Positions 12,501 through 24,516 of a DNA stretch of 64,000 nucleotides are shown here, piece after piece. The stretch is taken from NCBI RefSeq assembly GCF_964019385.1, contig NC_088644.1:36195706-36259705 (forward strand), in the 5' to 3' direction. This DNA is from Sycon ciliatum. Lineage: Eukaryota; Porifera; Calcarea; Leucosolenida; Sycettidae. Each line of letters starts with the position of its first letter. The first letter of the stretch is position 1. The notes below the pieces were generated by a model, which searched no databases, had not been told where the DNA came from, and worked only from the letters and a program-made list of their open reading frames with translations. The position numbers were made by a program, and so were the translations under genes.

Positions 12501-15500
12501 AAAAAGCAGGTGAATTACCCAATCGTCACTTCATCCACGACGGACTGCTTGGCCATCTCTTCTTCTTCCTTCGCTAATTCTGTTTCCCTCGCCATGCCCT
12601 CCACCTTCACTTCATGCTCTTCAAGTTCTTGCATCCACTTCTGTAATGGCAGAATGCAAAACCGTGATAACACAGCATCCCTGAATTCAACATGCTCAGG
12701 CATGACAGAAGGCTGATATTCAAAGAACAAATGTGAATGGAATACACGCTTGTGCATCAACTGTACTTTCGGCGAGGAGCTCACATCAACCTTTTCTGGG
12801 ACGGTTCGTTTCGTTTTAGCCTGTGATCCGATGTCCAGCCAAAAAGCTGTACAACTCTGATAAGATGTGACCCACAGGAAAGTGTACTTCTTATCCTAAG
12901 ATACTTCGGGTATGGATCAATACACACACTCACACACACTCCAAACAATATCTGTGCTAAGCAAGACTATGTTTCACCAGGGTACGTACTAAGTGAGTTG
13001 CAATGAATATCTCAAGCAGTGACATTTGCACCTCACATGTGGAATCTGTGTGCTAAATCGCACAAATAGGGCCCAGACCTTAAACCACACGTATACACAC
13101 TAGTTCAAACTGACATTGACATTGATCAAGTCATCTTCAGCACTGCTGGCGGTCTTCTCCTGGTTAGAAAACAACAACACACACAACAGGGAAAAACAAA
13201 ACTTAATCAATGGCCCAGTGGGTTGAGCCTCAAATGGCAGACTATAAGCAGCCAAGACCTGGAATAGCGGAATAACACACTCGCATTACATTCCACACAG
13301 TATGTTGCAAGCAGATCTTGGGTAGATACATGCATTGCTTTGACCTTTCAATGTCTTCTTGTTGTTTTCCTTCAAAACACGTATTTTGGAGCAGCTGTCG
13401 CCGTTCAGTCCCTTCATGTCGTACAACAAATAGTACGTACCTTGCCCCTGTGGATTCTTCTCAGCCGTTCTCTGTGCTGCAGTTCAACAACACGGTGAGA
13501 AGAACAGTCGTACATCGGACCTTGGTGACATTGCAGCACCACTATGCACATACCATCAATACACTGGCACAATTTGTGAATACGATCGTAATCTACGACT
13601 AGAGAGCAGGTCTAAAACATGTCATGGCAACCACTCGGATGAGGCGACCACCTGTCATGGCGACCACTCGGATAAGGCGACCCCCTGTCTCAGAAGACCA
13701 CTGCAGCCAGGACCAAGGGATGCTATTTCCAGTCAAATGACCCTGGATAAGGCGACCACCTGGTATCAGAGACCACGTTTTGAAGGTCCCTTGAGCGGTC
13801 GTCTTAGACAGGTTTCACTGCGTAGCTACATGTACACTAAAGATGAGCGCTATGAGCTAGACAGCGATATGTACAATTACTGACGTACATAGGTGTTCTT
13901 TGAACTGTGAGATCAAGGAAGATCAGAGTAGGACCCAAGGAGCGCGAGTTGTGATCTACTGACTAATCAAGTGGTGTGCTTCATCTACTGGCTACAGTCA
14001 ACTTCGCTAATAACGACTGCAAATATAACGACAATTCGCGAATAACGACAAAATGTCCATGCCCAGAGCAAAGTCCCATCCAACTGCAATACATATAACG
14101 AGACTTCGGGTATAACGACACTTCGCGAATAAGGACACTTTTTTGATGCCCCGCCGAGTGTCGCTATAAGCGAAGTTGACTGTATATCATAATAACACAC
14201 ATTACCTTCTTGAGTAGTGCGTCAATGCGCGCCTTGTCCTTCTTCTGCTCTTCACTGTCAGTGTGTAGTAAGCACATGAATCACATTCAGCAATTACAAT
14301 AAATAAAACAAAGTCAAAAATGGCTTGCAAAAGTATTTCAGAAAACCGAGGACAATCAATAACTGATGACTTGAATACAGAATAATCTGTCTCGTAGCGC
14401 CAGTCCCTAGAAAAGGCGTTTCATTTGTGAAATATGCACAGTCCAGCCCTTTCCATAACTCCTTCATCTGCCATACTCACAATGATTTCACGGGCCGCTT
14501 CGGGAAAGTACCAGCACGAGACACTCCCAGCTTCTCTCGCAACTTTGCCGGGTCGAAATTCAACACTGATCCAGACACCTTGCCCCAGTCATCTGGTTCA
14601 TCGGCTATTGGATCATGTGCCCACTTCTGCTGGTCGATCTTGGCCAAGCCTTCGAGCCACTCACGGTCAGTGCCACTCGGAGCCAATGGAGGTAGTTGCT
14701 CCTGTGGCGTTGCCGATTTTGCTGGCTGTGACAGTTCAGGGGCCCCCAGTTGTGATGGTAGAGTTTGGCCCGGTTGAATCTGCAATGCAAGCAGGGCATC
14801 GTCCAGGCATGCGTAGTCCATTCTTCGCATGGCCATTGGCGATGTGAGCAGGGGTTCTGACGTGCAGCATCGCAGATCATCCTCGTCAGTGCGTTGTTTC
14901 AGTAGGAGATGCTCGGGCGGTGGTGGTGGTGTCCTGTAAGCTGTTCCGGCATCAGGATGTTGCTCTTGGAAGTGCTGGCGAAGGCGCTGTGTTGCTTGAT
15001 CGCTCAATGTGGCATCGTTGCCAACAGGAAATCCTTGTACGAGAATTTCAATGAAGGCATTTCTTTCTGAGTCACCCTGAAGATGAGCAGAAACCATCAA
15101 ACATGCGCATGTGTGCTTGAGTAAGCATTCCAGTGTTAACTGCATGCCTGACTGGGCTGCTGGAGTACATCATGCCTAAACTCATCATGCATTGCTGGTA
15201 TAGTAAGACCTGGTGTAAGCGACCTCTGGGTTTAGCGCCCACCTGCTCTTAACGACTGTTTTTCCATGGACCGACAGTTCTACACAGAAACTGTGGGACG
15301 TGGTTCTAAAGACCACCTGGCTTTAACGACCGCTTTTGCTTGCACCGTGGTACCGTGGGGGGGGGGGGGGGGGGGGGTCGCTTAAACTAGGTTTTACTGT
15401 AGTCTGTTGAGCGTGCGATTCGTGTACACTAACATGACCAGTGGACGGCCACAGTGAGGATCCAATCAACCATTCCCAGTACGTTCAATGCAGAGTGTGT

Positions 15501-18500
15501 CACTGCAGCATCAAGTGTACGAAGGCAGAGTATCATTCAGAATCTGCACACCCACCGGGCACCTTACCAAACTGCAGCGGTGGCAACTGAAATGCGACCC
15601 CTGGTTCTTGTGCCCGAGTGCAGCACCTTTTCTAGCTGTCTCTGTTTGCTAGTGTACAAGCTCGTGCTGGGTATTTGCAATGTGAGCGCACCGAGCTGGG
15701 GTTGGATATCAGTTGCCACTACTGTACATGTCACTCAACTATACATCCCCTGTTCTCTATTACGGCAACATACACCAGCACACCATATACCAGTGGACCA
15801 TGTTCAGCACTGCAGAACACTGCAGCGTTTCCTCATGCACACACAGGAAAACACAGATATACACCTGGTAGAGTCCTCACCAATGAAATAGGTCTGTTGC
15901 TACTCTGAGCTTCACGACCTTAGTCAATCATCTGGTGACATAACTAAGTTAAGAGCTAGTTATGTTGCTGGATGATTGGCTTGAAACTCAGAGTAGCAAC
16001 AGACATGTTTCACTGGTGAGGAGTTGGAGGACCCCACTGGACGGTGTGTGCTGGCTATAGTGTGTTTCAGTACTGTCGAGCACTCTGTAGTCTCCATGCG
16101 GGACGGGATCCATTCCTCTTCAAAACAGAGGGCCAGCCACTACAGTTCCGCTGGGTGACATCCGACCCAAAGTGAAGGTTTAGCGCCCTCAGCTTACACA
16201 GCCCTTGACGCCCTGGAAGTGGTACGAATGCGGCCGTACGTAAACAGTACAAATACAATGATGTAATCAGACGTGACCCGGGGCGCCAGTTTTACACTCT
16301 GGGTTGGATTTCACCGAGCGCACTTGTACAATACACTCTGGGTTGGATTTCACTGAGCGCAACTGTACAATACACTCTGGGTTGGATTTCACTGAGCGCA
16401 ACTGTACAATACACTCAGGGTTGGATTTCACTGAGCGCAACTGTACAATACACTCTGGGTTGGATTTCACCGAGCGCACTTGTACAATACACTCTGGGTT
16501 GGATTTCACTGAGCGCAACTGTACAATACACTCTGGGTTGGATTTCACTGAGCGCACCTATACAATACATGTGACACTCACAGCACTAGCTGGACGTCCA
16601 CGTCCACGTCTGGCATCGACAACGGGCTTTACAATCTGCAGCGCAGTGTACTCTTGGCTAGACTGCTGCTGCTGCTGTGACCGCTGTGATTGCTGCGATT
16701 GTGAGCGGCTCGTACTGCGCACAAATACATAGCACGGGACCATACAGAACACCACACAGCAGAAGAAAATGTATGATACTGCTTACATAGCCTGGCTCGA
16801 TTATTAAGAATGCCACAAGTATTAGACCCCGATTTGGCCTATTATGTCCCGTTGCATTCCAGTATACACAATGAATATGGATAAGGATGAGATGCTTGGC
16901 ATTGCTTGCATAGTGACCTGTTCCTGCATTAGAATACAGAAACATACAATTGCTCTAGTCATGTTACTGGCCAGGAGGAACAGGAGTCTTGGCTTTCCAT
17001 GTACTAAATGGACTTCACTCAACACGTCTTGTTTGGCCCATTATTTCATCTGCATTGCAAAGGTTGCAAGAGTGATTCCACTACAGCAGAGCAACATGTT
17101 GGAGATGACGGAGGGAGAAAGAAAGAGGTCGAGTAGCTAAAGGTGAGGGCTCACTCCTAACTTTCCTGTTTCTCCTAGGATCCTCAACTAACAGTTATTC
17201 ACATGATTGTAAAGAAAACACTGTAGATGTCTACAAAAGTATCAGTTTCAATTGAACATTTTGTTTCCTATTCTTACACTAGCCGTGCCATTGCTCCTGG
17301 ATAACACATGATACTGGAAAAGTTGAATTCATAACGCCAGTAACCGGGCACAAAGTGTAATGTTCTCCCGACGTCCTTAGTACGTGTCGAGAGCACACCA
17401 AAATACCAACTCAACACGGTCTCGTTGTGAGGCAAAGAACCCTTTTCATTATCAGTGCAAGAACATGATAGTCGTGAAAGACACATCATACAGCAAGACA
17501 GTCGAGGGTACTCCATATCTGGATCTAGTAGAGTACTTGAGGGTACACTACGTTGCATGAGACATCTAGATATGGGATGAATCATGAAAGGGGATACTGT
17601 AATGGATAGTCTAGATCTATAAAGAGAAGAGTACAAATAAGAGAAACAAGCATGCACAATGGGTACACACACATACAAGATAACACTACATCTCCCCTTC
17701 TTCAAAAAGGAGAAAGAGCATAGCAGTGAAAGTTGGGAAGAGAAAGACAAGACGAGAAGACCAAATAATGCAAAACATTTATGTATAACCCTATCCCTCC
17801 CTTCCGCAAAAGAAGAAGAACACACACATACACGCATACGCATGAGAAAAGCGTAGAGAAGAGTAGAGCAACAGAGCAAGAGATGAAAGAGGTAATGGTG
17901 ATGCGAGTTCAGTGGTAGATCAGAGCAAGAGTTCAGTCAGAGAAACCATAACGATCAGGAGGCATCACTGTACGACCACTACGAGTAATGGTTGTGCCTG
18001 CTGATGTTGTACTGGATGTAGGAATGGCTGAGTGTGTAGAAGAGGTTGTAGACGATGTGGTACTTGTTGTCGTAGGTTGTGGTGGACGCGGTGGTGTTGT
18101 ATCTGGTGCTGAAGCTGCTTTCGGAACCTGCGCAACCGGAGGTGCGGACGGCAAAGCAACATTGTGTCGACGGTTGCGACGATATTCACCCGAGGGTGTA
18201 GACACAACATATGAGCGAATGGCGGGTTGACGGAGTACTGTACCAGTCTCATGGCGATCCGTGAGATAGACTGGTTGCTCAGCTTGTAGAGGCGGCAGAG
18301 AACGAGTACGGTGCCGATCGTTGTAGTTGCTGGTTTGCCGGGCCTTGAGAGCTGCATCGGCAGCGGCAAAGTCAGATGTCGAAATCAACTGAGGTTGCAG
18401 TTGCGAGCTGGACACGGGGACACGTGAACGGAGTTGTCTACCCATTAGGAGCTGTGCAGGACTGTAACCGGATTCCAGAGGAGTATTGCGATACATGAGC

Positions 18501-21500
18501 AACGCACTGTACCAATCTGGAGAGGCAGTGAATAGATGCTTGACGGTTTTAACGGATCTTTCGGCGAGACCATTAGCCTGCGGATATAGCGGAGAACTGG
18601 TTACGTGCTGGAATGAGAACTCCTCGGCAAATCGACGGAACTCCTCAGACGCAAACTGTGGACCGTTGTCCGACATCAATGTCTCGGGAATACCGTGACG
18701 GGCAAAGATACTTTGCAGGTGCGTAATTACAGCCTTGGATGATGTTGACGTCAGCTGGACGACTTCGATGTAGCGAGAGTAGTAGTCTACCAGTAGGAGA
18801 AAGTCACGCGAACCAAAGTGGAACAGGTCAGCAGCTAGACGTTGCCATGGTAGATCAGGGAGTGTTGTTGGGATGAGCGGTTCAGCTGGTTGAGTGTGCA
18901 TGCTGGTGCACGTCGAGCAATTTGCAACATACAGCTGAATATCCGAATTGATGGAGGGCCACCAGACAGAGTTGCGGGCAAGACGGCGACACTTGGCTAT
19001 GCCCTGGTGTCCAGTGTGGAGCCGTGACAGAATGTCGTCGCGATGAGATGCGGGAATGATCAACCTGTCGTTGTAGAGTAGCAGACCGTCATCGGTAAGT
19101 GTGATGTGTGCCCGGTGTTCTACGTATGGTCGAACATCAGAAGGAGCGTCGGATGAGTGTGGCCAGCCGTCAGCGCAGTAGCGAGCAAGCGACTCACACA
19201 CTTGATCAGACTCTTGCCACTCAGCGATGTCATCGAGGCGTTTAGTTGTTGCAGGCAGACAATCAACGGCGTAGTCGACGAGCGCTGCTGTCTCAGCTGC
19301 GAGGAGATCAACATCTTGGCTGTCGACTTGTTCTGATGAAACAGGTGCTCTGGAGAGAGCGTCAGCAATGGCGAGATCCTTGCCTGGCACGTGAACAATG
19401 CGGAAATTGAAACGAAGGAGCCTCAGACGGAAACGGACAATTCTAGGCGGTAGGTCGTCTAGAGCACGGCTGCCTAGAAGCGGGATGAGCGGCTTGTGGT
19501 CGGTCTGGATCGTAAACGGCTTGCCAAGTACGAAATGTTCGAAACGATCGCATGCCCAAGTAGAAGCAAGAGCCTCTTTCTCGATTTGAGAATAGCGGGT
19601 CTCAGCTGGTGTCAGAGAACGGGACTGATATGCAACTGGACGAATGGAGCCGTCAGACTGCACCTGGAGGAGGACTGCTCCCAGGCCGAATGATGAGGCG
19701 TCTGCAGATATGATCGTATCCAGGGTAGTCGAGTACATCGCCAGTACTGGATGCGAACTGAGGGCTGACTTGATCGCGTCGAATGCTGCTTGGTGCTCCT
19801 CGGTCCAGGACCATTCCTGGCCTTTGACCAGGAGAGCACGCAGTGGTTGAGACATCGTTGCCAGATCAGGTACGAACTTTCCCAGCTGATTCGCCATGCC
19901 AAGGAAACGACGTACTGCTGGGACATCCGTGCAGGGTTTCACTTTCTGGGGATCAGGGTGGATGCCGTTGTCGTCGAGGATGTGTCCCAGGAACTTGACT
20001 GAACGTTGGTGGAAAGCACACTTGTCTGGGTTGAGTGTGATTCCGGCTGATGAGAGACGCTGTAGGACTGCATGCAGATTCTTCTCCTCCTCGTGTTCGT
20101 CGTCACCGAAGGTTAGAACGTCGTCAATCATGCAGATTGTGCCTGGCAGGTCGCTCGGCAGGTCAGACATCTGCTTCTGGAAGTACTCAGGTGCAGAGGA
20201 GATGCCAAACGGGAGTCGTCGAAAGCAGAAACGACCGATGGGCGTAATGAATGTTGTTAGCAGTTGAGATTCCAGCGACAAGGGGATCTGGTGAAAGCCC
20301 TTGTTCGCGTCCAGCTTCGAGAAGACCTTGGCTGTGCCGAGGCGAGCAAGCAGGTGATCGGTTGTTGGCATGATGTGACGTTCCCGTCGGATAGCCTGGT
20401 TGAGTCGGGTAAAGTCGCCACTTAGCGTTTTATCGAGAAAATTCCATCGCTAACTCAAGAAACATTACTACTGTTCCATTGCTTTGCTCATCTGTACTAG
20501 AGAAACGAAAGACGGTGGTCGGCAGTAGGGTCGTTAAGCTTTGTGTCCACCAAGTGGGAAACTGTTGCAAATCGTTAAACTTTTGACTCATTCCACTTTC
20601 AACTCTTACCGTAGCTACATTGTACTTACCTTTGGCGGGAGAGGCCATCCCTAGCACTGTATCCAGCAGCTAACTCGGACAGCGATGGTGTCTTTCGTGT
20701 TTCCATCGAGCTGCCTCTCTGCTGCATTCTTTCTCGCTGTATCTCTGGCAAATGATCGTACACTCCGGGCAGCTCGGTTCTACTTGTGTGGCCGCCCGAT
20801 GCCATGGATGATCCTTGCTTCCGGTCAAACGTACGCTGGAGGCGATCGTGAAGAGTTTCCTGTTGACGAGGCGGCACTCGTTCTTGCAGTTTCTGTGATT
20901 GCGTCATAGAGAACACACACCACGTGCGTGCGCGCACACACACACACACACACACACGCACACACCCATGTGCACACACACACACACACGCACACACACA
21001 CACGGTGCATGCACACTTCGCCTCCGCGTTCCTTGCAATACGACTGATAAACGTTCTTCACACACACTTTTAGCTCGGTGCAGAGACCAGTCGACCAGTG
21101 TCAGCTCTACACTCTAGCTAGCTACCATGCAGATTCGGCTAAGATGGAAGGAGGAAATCTAGGCTGTGCCCTGGCTACACACATGCATCCTCTCACCATC
21201 ATCCAGTCCAAGGATTTCAGGTCACCAACTCGGGCGTCTCCATCAGCTCCGGCTTCTCGTTTCTTGTGCTGCACGAAGTCTTGATTGAAGACGGGTCCTC
21301 TCGCCGGACGACCTTCAAACATGAACTTCAGCTCCACGAGTAGATCGATAGCGGCCTGCTGGTTGCCCTTGATCAGAGCAGCAGCCTGGAGTGGGTGGCA
21401 ACAAGTGTAGAACGTGAAGATAGTTTTTTTGTGAACACTGCCATCTTCATATGCGAAGGCTCCACTGCAGCCAATTAATCATGTCCCAATCTCCTTCTGC

Positions 21501-24114
21501 ACCACCACGGTCTTTACACTACAATCGTAGTAAATATCTCTCCAAATCTTCACCGTGGATCTTCATCAGTGAGCAAACACTGCGTTTCCAGGCCAGTCTA
21601 GCAAGTTTTAAAGTATCCTCCTGATGTAATGCTATTGCTGACAAGACTCTGTGCTAATGTAACACACGCTGACAGTCTATCGACGCAGTTGCAGCATACC
21701 TCCAGGCAACAAATGCATTGCTTAGCAATGTATCAGAAGTCACACTCTCAGGCTGGCTTTGTTCCATTGGTAAACCAACTGTCTATTACATACAGTTCAG
21801 CAGGGACTTACTGCTGCTTGTAATGCAAGCACTTACAGCATCAGGAGTGATGTCCAAGCGGAGAATTCTGAAAATTGGTTCCAGCATTCGATAGTTGTGC
21901 AGGGCGATATCGTTGGATCTAAACCAGGTGCAAAGTGTAGATGCATCAATAGACATGGTTAGCATTTTACCGTTCACGCTAAATCCAACGGCACTCGTAC
22001 CCAACACCCAAAACACCGTCGGTTTGGCATGGTTTCGACGATAGAAAGCTCTGTTTAGCGGGAGAACGAAACAGTAAGATTTCAACTAGGGTGACGTCAC
22101 AAGTCGATCGCTGAGTCAGAAACCGAAATGCTAACCATGCATTGAAAACACACAAAAACAGTACAGGTCGACAGTCGAAGTGAGCGTGAACGGTAAAAAT
22201 GCTAACCATGCCTAATGACAAGAGTAAGAGTAAGTTTCCAATGGAATAGACGTAAGTATGGTTGCCGGAGGATGCACTGTGTGATTGCCAATGGCAATGG
22301 ATAGTTTATTTGTCCAACAGGTGGGAGTTGCGGGAAAGCTATCTAACATCTAATAGAAAATGCATGCCTAGGACTTTGGATCTTGATTGACCGTACTGAA
22401 GTATTTTTGTCTGCATGACCAAGCTGGTAGTTTGAGTGTACATGTATGAGAAAAGTTGCAGTGTAACGAGCGAGTGTGCGGCTGCTATAACACACTAAGA
22501 GAGCTAGAATGCAACTGACTCACCTTCCTTTGCGAAACTTCTTGAACTCGCCTCTTTTCTGCAAATATACATACAAACACACAGGACATGCGCTATGTGA
22601 ACGCCATCGTAAATGCTTTGCACGGAATGGGAAACCCGTGCTTACGATATCAATCCATACCAAACACTTACAATAATAATAATAAAAGTAGAAAGGAAAG
22701 GACATATGGAAACGAGTTAAGAGTAACTCTCCACCACTGTAACTAGATACTATATACAGTCAGAAAGTGCAACCACTAGGCACAAAACTGACAGAGTATT
22801 GAGACATTCGACGTCCTGACACCTAGCTTCAACACATCTCCGTAGCGCTAACCGACAGCCTTCCAACTTGGAAGGTTCAAGGTTATGGAAAGACCAAAGA
22901 GGGGAATGTCTCGAATGTCTCAATACTCTGTCAGTTTTGTGCCTAGTGGTTGCACTTTCTGACTGTATATAGTATCTAGTTACAGTGGTGGAGAGTTACT
23001 CTTAACTCGTTTCCATATGTCCTTTCCTTTCTACTTTTATTATTGGCTCAATACCCGAGTTTCAAATAATAATAATAATAATATTCGCGGGATCCGCGTC
23101 GGCATCGCTTGAATGTTCAGAAACACACAAACTAGCCTTCGCATCCGCAGGCCACCACCATGCCTATTAACCTTAGTGGCGAATGCAGACCTCACAAGTG
23201 AGTCAGGGGAGAGGAGGTTAGTCTCTCAACCAATCGGGCGTGTAACGGCCCATAACCCTGTAAACTGCATCCTTGTTATTCTCACTCCGAGCTGTGAGTA
23301 CCCAGTTGACTGTGGGTGTCGGCGCAGTTCAGCACGCGTAAAAATTCTTTTTACACGCTCCCTGCTACCAGCGCGGGTCTTGAACTTGGGACCTCATGAT
23401 TCGCAGGCAGGCCTGCAAACCAATCGGCCATATGCGTTGGTTGGGAAACACTTACAATGATGATGTAATGGAATGACATCATCGTAAATTTGTTGTATGT
23501 ATTGGTAAACATGCTCTTGTGATGTCACTCCATGCCAAAAAACTCAGGTAATGATGTTATCGTAAAACCTCCAGGCCTGCCGGAACCGGTCCGGTTGGTT
23601 AGGTTATGACCGCCGGGATCAAGTTGTTGGCCACCAACATGTGCTAACTGCTGCGGAGGGCATGTGTACTAGTACCCGCCGTATCATACACCTCTACAAG
23701 CACAATGATGTGGAGTCAGGAACGTTCCATTCTTCAAGGCACTTTGGGTGAAGTAACTGTGCTCGTTCTACATGACATGAATTATTTTTAGGTGTATGCA
23801 GGGATTATGATGGAGCATCTTTGTACAAACACATCATGTTGTCTTGTGATACGTTCCTGGGGAATGTCAGGGTTAATCCGATGAAGTGAAGCTGTAAGGC
23901 TCTGACAATAGATATTCCTAGCACCCCTCCACCCCACCCTACCCATTAAAGCAATATTCACATGGATAATCTTACCATAAGTCCCCACTGCATCATGAGC
24001 AGTCCCAGAAGATGACCATCTGCAAAGTCACTTGCCAACGTTCCAGGCACTTGAGGTCATACACATGCACGCACGCACACGTACGCACACACCCATGCAT
24101 GCATACACACATAT

Positions 24115-24179
<65 letters not shown>

Positions 24180-24467
24180 CACTGTCAACATTTCCCATTG
24201 CATTGGTCACTAGATCACCGGTTGTTTTGCTCCGCATCAGCTTTTTAATTACACTTGCAAGTTGCAAACTCGTTCCCATTCAAATTTCATTTAAAAATGA
24301 CCAAAATTCCACCTTAGCAACATCAGGGAAAATGACCATACCAGACTGGCTAGGCTTGATTGTAATGTCAGTATTCCAGTATTAGCAATAAAGAGAACAA
24401 ATTCTGCAGTCATCGCCACACTACAACGAAGTCATGAAAGTTTACCATAAGATATAATAACAACAGG

Positions 24468-24516
<49 letters not shown>

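Noticed and set aside
16293-16566. CRISPR-like direct repeats
   Set aside because: The 39-bp units are adjacent with no spacers, in a eukaryotic intron.
17274-17879. A 201-codon minus frame downstream of pol
   Set aside because: It lies in the presumed LTR region, has no recognisable domain and uses biased, low-complexity sequence.
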